From the NCBI GenBank assembly GCA_029959545.1, contig JASCPH010000008.1, forward strand, positions 1 to 64,000: a stretch of DNA of 64,000 nt. Direction: 5' to 3'. The stretch's first letter is position 1; every line of letters starts with the position of its first letter. This document shows, piece by piece, positions 1 through 6,846 of this stretch. Under the pieces are notes generated by a model that was not told the DNA's origin, did not search any database, and saw only the letters and a list, made by a program, of their open reading frames with translations. The stretch is from Microbacteriaceae bacterium PS02066. GTDB taxonomy: Bacteria; Actinomycetota; Actinomycetes; Actinomycetales; Microbacteriaceae. The translations under genes and the position numbers were made by a program.

Positions 1-66
1 GGTGTGGGTGTCGGAGCGTCCGTGGGTGTGGGTGTGGGTGTGGGTGTAGGTGTGGCTGTGGGTGAG
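1..66. repeat. GT-rich hexamer tandem repeat encoding a Thr-Pro linker
   Basis: The first 66 bases are an imperfect tandem array of GGTGTG hexamers. On the minus strand this reads as alternating Thr and Pro codons in the secreted protein, which explains it as a coding linker. Such arrays can change copy number by slippage; that is inference. Confidence 0.7.
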
Positions 67-809
67 GGGGTCGGTGCCGCGGTATCCGGGCTGAGCGCGA
101 AGGAGCGGGCCACATCGACGAGGCTGGGACTCTCTTCGCCTCGGGGAAGCGCGAAGGCGGGATTGTCCGACGGCTGCGCATCCGCGAGCGTGAATCCCGT
201 GGCCGGCTCGAAGCGGATGCTGTAATCGTCGGTGGACGTCGTCGGCAATGAGCCTGATCGGAATGTGCCGTCTGCGGCGACGGCGACACGCTGCACTGCC
301 GTGCCGCCACTGAGGATGGTGACGCTCGCGCCCGAGAGGTCGGCGAGAGGGGAGGCATTCGACGTCGCGGTCACCGCGCCGCTGATCTCACCGAAAGAGC
401 CCTCCAGCGGGAGGGTGACGGCATCTCCCAGCGTGGGGTTGAACTCCCTCCTCACCGCGGGTTCGAGGAGGTCGCCGACAGCGCCGGGCCAGGATGCCTC
501 GGCGATGAAGCTGGTGTCCGTCGCGGGTATGCGCACCGACACGGTTCCGTCGGCCAAGGTGGTGCCGGTGGCGATGACCTGGTCGAACTCGCCGGTGGAG
601 AGCACGGTCACCGTCGCGCCGCCGAGCGGAGCGGATGCCGTCCCGTCGGAGAGAGTCGTCGTGATGAGTATGTGGCCTGCTTCGGACTCCGCGGCGCTGG
701 CGATCGCGGGCAGCCCCACCAAGACAAGGCCGGTGGCGACCGACAGCACACCTGCGGTGCGTAGTGGGGAGAGCAGATTCCGACGTCGTCGTGCGACCGT
801 GTGAGACAT
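1..809 (-). CDS. Secreted repeat-domain protein, 3' end outside the window
   Basis: Reading leftwards from the ATG at 807-809 gives an open frame that runs off the window edge. Residues 5-30 form a signal peptide: an Arg-rich start (ARRRR), a hydrophobic core and an A-S-A/A-E cleavage region. After it come at least two similar beta-sandwich-like modules with the pattern G-A-T/S-V-T-V/I-L-S, resembling carboxypeptidase-regulatory-like or bacterial Ig-like repeats. The visible end is a Thr-Pro linker. The protein is therefore exported, and the linker suggests more repeats or a wall/membrane anchor beyond the edge. It is divergent from the TetR gene and shares its promoter region, so that regulator may control it. 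The family is not identified precisely. The frame and signal peptide are clear; the function is unknown. Confidence 0.75.
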   Translation of the reverse strand, partial: MSHTVARRRRNLLSPLRTAGVLSVATGLVLVGLPAIASAAESEAGHILITTTLSDGTASAPLGGATVTVLSTGEFDQVIATGTTLADGTVSVRIPATDTSFIAEASWPGAVGDLLEPAVRREFNPTLGDAVTLPLEGSFGEISGAVTATSNASPLADLSGASVTILSGGTAVQRVAVAADGTFRSGSLPTTSTDDYSIRFEPATGFTLADAQPSDNPAFALPRGEESPSLVDVARSFALSPDTAAPTPSPTATPTPTPTPTPTDAPTPT

Positions 810-841
810 GGCGATCCTTTCTGATGGCTCGTGGCCAAGTA

Positions 842-868
842 TGGACTCAGTCCAAACTTGCACGCAAG
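842..868. promoter_or_regulatory. Paired palindromes, candidate TetR operator
   Basis: The 104-base divergent gap holds the perfect palindrome TGGACT-C-AGTCCA (842-854), followed 2 bases later by CTTGC-AC-GCAAG (857-868). The first has the size and symmetry of a TetR-dimer site. The location between the two divergent starts fits autoregulation of the TetR gene and control of the secreted protein. No binding evidence exists; this is inferred from position and symmetry. Confidence 0.55.
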
Positions 869-913
869 CCAGGGAGATTGACCTAGGGTGGGATGAAGGG
901 AGGAGAGACGGCG

Positions 914-1531
914 ATGACGGAAGGGCTCCGCGAGAAGAAGATGCGCGCCGCGCGTCGGGCCATGGAGGAGGCCGCGGTCGGAATCGCTTATGACGAAGGC
1001 GTCCGCGCCGTGACGGCCGACCGCATCTGCGAAGTGGCGATGGTCTCGCGCAGCACGTTCTTCAACTACTTCCCCTCGCTCGAGCATGCGATCTTCGGAT
1101 CCGCCCTGGTCTACGACCCTGTGCTCACCGAGCGTATTTTGAGCGCGCACCGAGACGACCTCGTGATCGCCGCCTCGCGGATCGTGATGGAGACCGTCCG
1201 CGGCCAGGGTGACGACGAACTCCTGCGCAAGCGGTTCGCGCTTTTTACCCGGGAGCCGGGCACGACGACGACGGTGTCGTGGGCGGCCGGGACGAGTCGC
1301 GCCGGACTGCAGGACGTGATCGAGGACTGGCTCGATGCGCATCCGGCCTCGGCTCGCCTGGCGGACGCCGATCACGCCACCGAGGCGCGGATGATCGTCG
1401 ACTTCTCCATCACGCTCGGCGACGAGGTTATGCGGCTCGTGGGTGAGGACGGCGGGGACTTCCCGTTCGACCCCGCCGTGTTTCGCACGGTGCGCGAGCG
1501 GATGAGGGCGTTGAGCGTACCCGCACGGTGA
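914..1531 (+). CDS. TetR/AcrR family transcriptional regulator
   Basis: A 205-residue DNA-binding repressor of TetR type. The N-terminal helix-turn-helix is seen in the segment with A-V-T-A-D-R-I-C, then V-S-R-S-T-F-F-N-Y-F-P, the classical recognition-helix signature. The remaining about 150 residues are the variable helical ligand-binding domain; the ligand cannot be inferred. I place the start at the ATG at 914 because GAAGGGAGGAG lies about 8 bases upstream. An in-frame ATG at 893 would add seven residues and has no such site. It is divergent from the secreted repeat protein, across a gap with a perfect 13-base palindrome. Confidence 0.88.
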   Translation: MTEGLREKKMRAARRAMEEAAVGIAYDEGVRAVTADRICEVAMVSRSTFFNYFPSLEHAIFGSALVYDPVLTERILSAHRDDLVIAASRIVMETVRGQGDDELLRKRFALFTREPGTTTTVSWAAGTSRAGLQDVIEDWLDAHPASARLADADHATEARMIVDFSITLGDEVMRLVGEDGGDFPFDPAVFRTVRERMRALSVPAR

Positions 1532-1575
1532 ACCCCCGCGCCGCGATCAGCGGCACGAGGTGTTCGGGACCGCCG

Positions 1576-3543
1576 CTACTTGACCTGTGCCGAGATGATG
1601 CTCATGACCGCCGTGTCGGCGAGCGTGGTGGTGTCTCCCACTTCACGGCCCTCGGCGACGTCGCGCAGCAGCCGTCGCATGATCTTGCCCGAGCGGGTCT
1701 TGGGCAGCTCGCCCACGATGTAGACGTCGCGGGGGCGCGCAATCGCACCGATCTGCTCGCCGACCCACGCCCGCAGGGTCTGGGCGAGGCCCTCTGGGGA
1801 GTGCTCGCGCAGGTAGCTCTCCTTGATGATCACGAACGACACGACGGCCTGGCCGGTGGTCTCGTCGCTGGCACCGACGACGGCCGCTTCGGCGACCGCT
1901 TCGTTGCCCACGAGCGCCGATTCGATCTCGGCAGTGGATAGGCGGTGTCCGGAGACGTTCATGACGTCGTCCACACGGCCCAGCAGCCAGATATCGCCGT
2001 CTTCATCGCGGCGGGCACCGTCGCCGGCGAAGTAGTAGCCGCGGTCGGCGAACTTCTCCCAGTACGTCTCGACGAAGCGGTCCGGGTCGCCCCAGATGCC
2101 GCGCAGCATGCTGGGCCACGGCTCGGTGACCACGAGCAGTCCGCCCGCATCGTTGCCGACTTCCTCGCCCGCCTCGTCCACGACATCCACCGAGATGCCG
2201 GGAAGCGGCACCTGCGCCGACCCGGGCTTGGTCTCGGTGACGCCGGGGAGGGCCGAGATCATGATGGCGCCGGTCTCGGTCTGCCACCAGGTGTCCACGA
2301 TCGGAGTGCGCTCGGCGCCGATCACGTTGCGATACCACATCCACGCCTCGGGGTTGATGGGTTCGCCGACTGAGCCGAGCAGCCGCAGCGACGAGAGGTC
2401 GAACTCCTGCGGCACCTGGCGTCCGATCTTCATGAACGACCGGATGGCGGTGGGCGCCGTGTAGAGAATCGTGACGCCGTACTTCTCGACGATCTCCCAC
2501 CAGCGGCCGGGATGCGGCGAATCCGGTGTTCCCTCGTAGATCACCTGCGTGGCGCCGTTCGCGAGCGGGCCGTACGTGACGTAGCTGTGGCCGGTGATCC
2601 AGCCGATGTCGGCCGTGCACCAGTAGACGTCGCGCTCGGGGTGCAGATCGAAGACGTTGCGGTGTGTATAGGCGGCCTGCGTGAGGTAGCCGCCGGAGGT
2701 GTGCAGGATGCCCTTGGGTTTTCCGGTGGTGCCGGAGGTGTACAGGATGAACAGCGGATTCTCGGCGTCGAACGGCTTCGCCTCGTGCTCGGCGGATGCG
2801 GCCGCCACCGCGTCGTGCCACCAGATGTCGCGGCCCGGCTTCCAGGCCACGTCGTTGCCGCCGCGGCGCACGACGAGCACGTGCTCGACGGTCTCCTGCG
2901 CGCCCGAACCCCGGTCGGCGAGGGCCTGATCCACGGCGGGCTTCAGGGGCGAGACCTTTCCCTTGCGGTAGCCGCCGTCCGCCGTGATCACGAGCTTCGC
3001 GCCGGCGTCGTCGATGCGTGCGCGCAGGCTGTCCGCGGAGAATCCGCCGAAGACGACGGAGTGGATGGCGCCGACTCGCGCCACCGCGAGCATCGCTGCC
3101 ACCGCCTCCGGGATCATCGGCAGGTAGAGCGCAACGCGGTCGCCTTCGCCGATTCCCAGCTCCGTCAGCACGTTGGCCGTGCGCTTGACCTCCTCGGTCA
3201 GCTCCGCGTAGGTGACGCGGCGCTCGTCGCCGGGCTCGCCCTCCCACAGCAGCGCGACACGGTCGCCGTTGCCGGCGAGCACATGGCGGTCGAGGCAGTT
3301 GTAGGCGACGTTGAGCTCACCGTCGCCGAACCACCGGGCGAAGGGAGGGTTCGACCAGTCGAGCACCTCGGAGAAAGGGGTGTGCCAATGCAGGAGCTCG
3401 CGTGCCTGGTCCGCCCAGAAGCCTTCTCGGTCGGAGGCCGCCCGCTCGTAGAGCTCGGCGGTGGCGACTGCGCCCGCTGCGAACTCTGCGCTGGGGGCGA
3501 AACGACGGGTCTCGTTCAGCAGGTGGTCGATCTGGCTGCTCAT
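1576..3543 (-). CDS. acs: Acetyl-CoA synthetase (AMP-forming)
   Basis: Activates acetate to acetyl-CoA through acetyl-AMP in the cytoplasm. At 655 residues it has the full family length. The adenylate-forming P-loop [11 protein letters not shown] is at residues 268-278, and further core motifs ([21 protein letters not shown]) are present. Near the C-terminus P-K-T-R-S-G-K620 carries the lysine that is catalytic and, in known Acs enzymes, switched off by acetylation. The ATG at 3541-3543 is supported by AAAGGAG six bases upstream. It is a single gene, convergent with the TetR gene. Regulation is not visible. Confidence 0.97.
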   Translation of the reverse strand: MSSQIDHLLNETRRFAPSAEFAAGAVATAELYERAASDREGFWADQARELLHWHTPFSEVLDWSNPPFARWFGDGELNVAYNCLDRHVLAGNGDRVALLWEGEPGDERRVTYAELTEEVKRTANVLTELGIGEGDRVALYLPMIPEAVAAMLAVARVGAIHSVVFGGFSADSLRARIDDAGAKLVITADGGYRKGKVSPLKPAVDQALADRGSGAQETVEHVLVVRRGGNDVAWKPGRDIWWHDAVAAASAEHEAKPFDAENPLFILYTSGTTGKPKGILHTSGGYLTQAAYTHRNVFDLHPERDVYWCTADIGWITGHSYVTYGPLANGATQVIYEGTPDSPHPGRWWEIVEKYGVTILYTAPTAIRSFMKIGRQVPQEFDLSSLRLLGSVGEPINPEAWMWYRNVIGAERTPIVDTWWQTETGAIMISALPGVTETKPGSAQVPLPGISVDVVDEAGEEVGNDAGGLLVVTEPWPSMLRGIWGDPDRFVETYWEKFADRGYYFAGDGARRDEDGDIWLLGRVDDVMNVSGHRLSTAEIESALVGNEAVAEAAVVGASDETTGQAVVSFVIIKESYLREHSPEGLAQTLRAWVGEQIGAIARPRDVYIVGELPKTRSGKIMRRLLRDVAEGREVGDTTTLADTAVMSIISAQVK

Positions 3544-3683
3544 GGCTCGCTCCTTTGCGCGCTGTTCGGGATGACGTGCGGGACGTCTCGCACATCATCA
3601 CCCGCCCCGGTCGCGGGCGGATACCTCCATTAGAAGGTGGACGGCGGACACCGATATATCAATGCGGCTGGTCCGGCATGCCG

Positions 3684-3713
3684 TTTGGCCGCCGGTGTGA
3701 GGTTGCGTATGCT
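3684..3713 (+). promoter_or_regulatory. Promoter candidate for the 6C RNA
   Basis: TTGGCC (3685-3690) and TATGCT (3708-3713) are 17 bases apart. This sigma-A-like arrangement would start transcription near 3720, just before the structured RNA. Assigned by eye. Confidence 0.5.
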
Positions 3714-3719
3714 CGTGTG

Positions 3720-3821
3720 CGCCCGCCCTCGCGGCGGGGAGCACGGCCCTCATCACCCCCAATTTGCGGGGCTGTGCTCGGCGGCATCCCAACCCCCCAA
3801 TGGGATGCCGCCTTTTCTTTT
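3720..3821 (+). ncRNA. 6C-type small RNA with its own terminator
   Basis: About 100 bases with two hairpins whose loops are C-rich. Hairpin 1 pairs GAGCACGGCCC (from about 3740) with GGGGCTGTGCTC and has CACCCCCAA in its loop. Hairpin 2 pairs GGCGGCATCCCA (3780-3791) with TGGGATGCCGCC (3801-3812), has a six-C loop, and is followed by TTTTCTTTT, a rho-independent terminator. Two stem-loops with runs of C in the loops define the actinobacterial 6C RNA family. In Mycobacterium tuberculosis the 6C RNA also lies beside the tad-like locus, which supports the call. No coding frame fits. The 5' end is estimated from the promoter. The role in this organism is unknown; mycobacterial 6C binds mRNAs through its C-rich loops. 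Confidence 0.78.
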
Positions 3822-3945
3822 GCCCGGGGTGCGTCGCGCCTCCGCCGGCCGCTCGGATCTCCCCAGCCGCTGCGCCGCCGCGGTTCGTCAACCGGGCGTT
3901 GCAGCACGCCGGTTCAGCGGCGGCTGCGCGCCTAGCGTCGTTTCC

Positions 3946-4986
3946 ATGCCGCAGCCCTTCGTCGTCGCGCCGCGGGGTGCGTCCGCATCCGGCGGGGCTG
4001 AGGCGCAGGCGGTCGCCCGCGACCCCGATGCGTCGCGCCCGATACTGGGCGGGCTGTCGGTCGCGGCGTGGGATCCGGTGCGGGTGCATCTGAGTGACCC
4101 GGCGGTCACCGACATCTTCATCAACGGCGAGCGCGGCCTCTTCGTGGATCGCGGCCGCGGCGCCGAATCGGTGCCGCACTGGCAGGCGACCGAGAGCGAG
4201 GTCCGCGAGATCGCGACGGGCCTCATCGCGCAGGGCGGTCGACACATCGACGATGCGACGCCGTGCGTCGATGTGCGCCTCGACGGCGGCGTCAGGGTTC
4301 ACGCCGTGCTGCCGCCCGTCAGCGCGGACGGCACGACGATCTCCATCCGCGTGCCGCGGCGTCATCTGGGATCCTTGGCGGCCCTGCGCGAGGCGGGGAT
4401 GCTCGATGCCCGGAGCGAGCGGGCGCTGCAACAGCTCGTCGCGGCCCGCGAGAACCTGCTGGTGACGGGAGCGGCCGGCAGCGGCAAGACCACTCTCCTG
4501 GCGGCGTTGCTCTCGTCCGCACCCCAGCGCGAGCGGATCGTGACCATCGAGGACGTGGCGGAGCTCCGCATCCGTCATCCGCATCACGTCCGTCTCGAGG
4601 CGCGCCAGGCCAACCTCGAGGGTGCCGGCGGCATCGATCTCGCCCGCCTGGTGCGCGAGGCGCTGCGGATGCGGCCGGACCGACTCGTGGTCGGCGAGTG
4701 CCGCGGCGCCGAGGTGCGCGAGTTGCTGACGGCGTTGAACACCGGACACGACGGCGGAGCGGGCACGCTGCACGCCAACGGCATCGAAGACGTGCCGGCA
4801 CGGCTGGAGGCGCTGGGCGCGCTCGCGGGGCTCGACGACACCGCGCTCGCGCGCCAGGTGGTCAGCGCGATCGGTGTGGTCATCCACATCGCCCGCGGCG
4901 GAGACGGCGCCCGGCGCGTCGCGGGCATGGCGCGTCCGGTCCTGGTCGACGGGCGGCTGGGGATGGAGGAGGTCCCATGGGGCTGA
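3946..4986 (+). CDS. tadA: TadA/CpaF-type secretion ATPase
   Basis: A hexameric cytoplasmic ATPase (346 residues) of the type II/IV secretion superfamily that would power assembly or export of Flp-like pilins. Walker A GAAGSGKT is at residues 175-182, the Asp-box region T-I-E-D-V-A-E-L follows, and the Walker B-like L-V-V-G-E-C-R-G is near residue 250 with a His-box (T-L-H-A-N). The start is the ATG at 3946; the frame is open further upstream, but that would cross the 6C RNA terminator. It heads a tight operon with the membrane protein, a DUF4244 pilin and two TadE-like proteins. The septum-site gene ssd, which precedes tadA in mycobacteria, is absent here. Confidence 0.9.
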   Translation: MPQPFVVAPRGASASGGAEAQAVARDPDASRPILGGLSVAAWDPVRVHLSDPAVTDIFINGERGLFVDRGRGAESVPHWQATESEVREIATGLIAQGGRHIDDATPCVDVRLDGGVRVHAVLPPVSADGTTISIRVPRRHLGSLAALREAGMLDARSERALQQLVAARENLLVTGAAGSGKTTLLAALLSSAPQRERIVTIEDVAELRIRHPHHVRLEARQANLEGAGGIDLARLVREALRMRPDRLVVGECRGAEVRELLTALNTGHDGGAGTLHANGIEDVPARLEALGALAGLDDTALARQVVSAIGVVIHIARGGDGARRVAGMARPVLVDGRLGMEEVPWG

Positions 4987-5858
4987 TCGCACGTCGTCGA
5001 CCCGCTCCCGACGGTGTGGGGGACGCGGCCCAGCGCCTGTCGGTGCTGCTGCGCACGGGTATCTCGCCGGCGTCCGCCTGGGGGTTCCTGGCTTCCGCGG
5101 GGGATGCGGATGCGGTCGCGATCCACGCGGCGCACACGCAGGGGCAGCCGTTCCCGGGTGCGATCGCCGCCCGCGGTGACCGGTGGCGGCCACTGGCCGC
5201 GACCTGGCGGGTGGCCACCGCCGTCGGCGCTCCGCTCGCCGAGAGCCTCCGGGCGGTCGCCGCCGCCGTTCGCGACGCGCAGGAGTGCCGCGACGAGGTG
5301 CGTGTCGCCCTCGCCGAGCCGGCGGCCACCGCCCGGCTCATGGCCTGGTTGCCGCTCGTCTCCATCGGCCTGGGCGTGGCGCTGGGGTTCGACACGATCG
5401 GCGTCCTCACCGGCAGTCCCATCGGAATCGGATGCCTCATCGCGGGCATCGCCTTGATGATCGTGGCGCGCGTCTGGACCGGTGCGCTCACCCGCCGAGC
5501 GACACCCCCTCCCGCGATGCCGGGCCTGCACGCCGAGCTCGTCGCGATCGCGCTTTCCGGCGGAGTGTCGATCGAGCGCGCCCGGGCGCTGGCCGATCCG
5601 GAGGTCGACGCACCGGATCCGGGGCTCGACGCGCTGCTGCAGCTCTCGCGCTCCGCCGGGGTCCCCGCCGTCGAGCTCCTGCGTGCGGGCGCGTCCCTCG
5701 CCCGCCACCGCGCTCGCACGGACGGCCGGATGCGGGCGGCCGGGCTCGGCGCCGCCCTCCTGCTGCCGCTGGGGGTCTGCATCCTGCCCGCTTTCCTGCT
5801 GCTGGGGGTCGCGCCGATGCTCATGAGCGTGCTCGGTGCATCCGCACTCCCGCTATGA
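4977..5858 (+). CDS. TadB/TadC-type inner-membrane platform protein
   Basis: A 293-residue type II secretion F-like membrane protein. It has two cytoplasmic helical regions and hydrophobic segments around residues 120-140, 145-162 and 255-285, the arrangement of TadB/TadC platform proteins that work with TadA. A single gene here takes the place of the separate tadB and tadC found elsewhere. The ATG at 4977 overlaps the tadA stop by 10 bases, implying translational coupling. The F-domain family is clear; which of TadB or TadC it matches better cannot be settled by eye. Confidence 0.82.
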   Translation: MGLIARRRPAPDGVGDAAQRLSVLLRTGISPASAWGFLASAGDADAVAIHAAHTQGQPFPGAIAARGDRWRPLAATWRVATAVGAPLAESLRAVAAAVRDAQECRDEVRVALAEPAATARLMAWLPLVSIGLGVALGFDTIGVLTGSPIGIGCLIAGIALMIVARVWTGALTRRATPPPAMPGLHAELVAIALSGGVSIERARALADPEVDAPDPGLDALLQLSRSAGVPAVELLRAGASLARHRARTDGRMRAAGLGAALLLPLGVCILPAFLLLGVAPMLMSVLGASALPL

Positions 5859-5900
5859 CCGCGTGCCCACCCGCCGGTGCCCATAAGAGAGGAGCAACAC

Positions 5901-6119
5901 ATGACCCCAACCACCGACGCCCGACGGCGCCTCCCGACGCTCACCCGCCGTCGTGCGGCCGAGCTGTTCGGCGACGACTCGGGAGCGGCGACGGCCGAGT
6001 ACGCGATCGCGACGATGGCTGCCGTCGCCTTCGCGGGACTTCTCGTCGTCATCATGAGATCCGATGAGGTGCGAGGGATCCTGGAGGATCTCGTGCGCCG
6101 CGCTCTCACGGTCGAATGA
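5901..6119 (+). CDS. DUF4244 Flp-like pilin
   Basis: A 72-residue small protein with a basic N-terminus, then D-S-G-A-A-T-A-E-Y-A-I-A-T, and one hydrophobic helix (about residues 33-52). The G/A-x-x-x-x-E-Y motif before a hydrophobic stretch matches Flp/TadE-type prepilins and the actinobacterial DUF4244 family. It is the probable main pilin subunit of this operon. The ATG at 5901 has AGAGAGGAG about 6 bases upstream; an in-frame ATG at 5877 would add 8 residues. Its stop overlaps the next start (ATGA). Confidence 0.85.
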   Translation: MTPTTDARRRLPTLTRRRAAELFGDDSGAATAEYAIATMAAVAFAGLLVVIMRSDEVRGILEDLVRRALTVE

Positions 6120-6448
6120 GATCCCGGCTCGGCGATCGCGGCTCGGCCGCGGCGGAGTTCGCGGTCGCCGTGCCGGCGGTGCTGCTCGTGCTGGCCCTGG
6201 GCGTCGGCGGGCTCGCCACCGCATCCGCTCAGGTGCGCCTGCAGGATGCCGCAGCGGATGCGGCGCGGCTCGCGGCGCGGGGTGAGGACGTCGCGCGGGC
6301 GCTCGGCGTTCTCTCTCACGCCGTCCCGGGTGCGAGCGGCACGATCGGGGAGGAGGGCGACCTCGTGTGCGTGACCGCATCGGCCCCTGCGCCGCTGCCC
6401 GCGATCTCGCTCAGCGCCCGCTCGTGCGCCCTGTCGGGTGGACGCTGA
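6116..6448 (+). CDS. TadE-like pseudopilin
   Basis: 110 residues. The N-terminus is short and basic, then G-S-A-A-A-E-F-A-V-A-V-P and a long hydrophobic helix, the TadE signature. The rest is a small extracellular domain with two cysteines (residues 85 and 106) that could form a disulfide. It starts inside the stop of the DUF4244 gene and ends overlapping the next start, so it is coupled on both sides. Probably a minor pilin of the Tad machine. Confidence 0.82.
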   Translation: MRSRLGDRGSAAAEFAVAVPAVLLVLALGVGGLATASAQVRLQDAAADAARLAARGEDVARALGVLSHAVPGASGTIGEEGDLVCVTASAPAPLPAISLSARSCALSGGR

Positions 6449-6783
6449 TGCCCGGCACGGCGGCGACGGTAGGCACGATCGGCGCGCTCGCGGCTTTCGT
6501 CGCGGGCCTCAGCGTGGTCGGCGCGGCGAGCGTGCATGCGCAGCGACTGTCGGCGGCGACGGATGCGGCGGCGCTCGCCGCGGCGGACGCCGCATCCGGT
6601 GCCGTAATGGGCGTTCCGTGCGAGCGCGCCGCCCAGCTGGCAGCCACCGCATCCGCGGAGGTCGTATCCTGCGAGGTGGAGGGTCTCATCGCGACCGTGC
6701 GCCTCAGCAGCGCCTTCGGTCCGTTCCCCGCCCAGGCCGCAGCCCGCGCGGGTCCCGCGCCCGAGCCGCGCGACGACGGGTGA
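6448..6783 (+). CDS. Second TadE-like protein (Rv3654c type)
   Basis: 111 residues with an N-terminal hydrophobic segment (residues 8-28), then an Ala-rich helix containing S-A-A-T-D-A-A-A-L-A-A-A-D and two cysteines. This matches the small TadE-associated family called Rv3654c-like. The ATG at 6448 overlaps the previous stop (TGATG). It is the last gene of the tad-like operon; topA follows after 63 bases. The function as a minor secreted or pilus-associated protein is inferred from context. Confidence 0.78.
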   Translation: MPGTAATVGTIGALAAFVAGLSVVGAASVHAQRLSAATDAAALAAADAASGAVMGVPCERAAQLAATASAEVVSCEVEGLIATVRLSSAFGPFPAQAAARAGPAPEPRDDG

Positions 6784-6846
6784 ACCGGCCCTCCAGCCGA
6801 CCACCGTCCCGAGGTGTGTATGGTGACAGCGACGAAAGGACCACCG

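Noticed and set aside
1-225. Gly/Val repeat protein on the plus strand
   Set aside because: It is the reverse reading of the Thr-Pro linker of the minus-strand secreted protein, which has a signal peptide and continuous frame.
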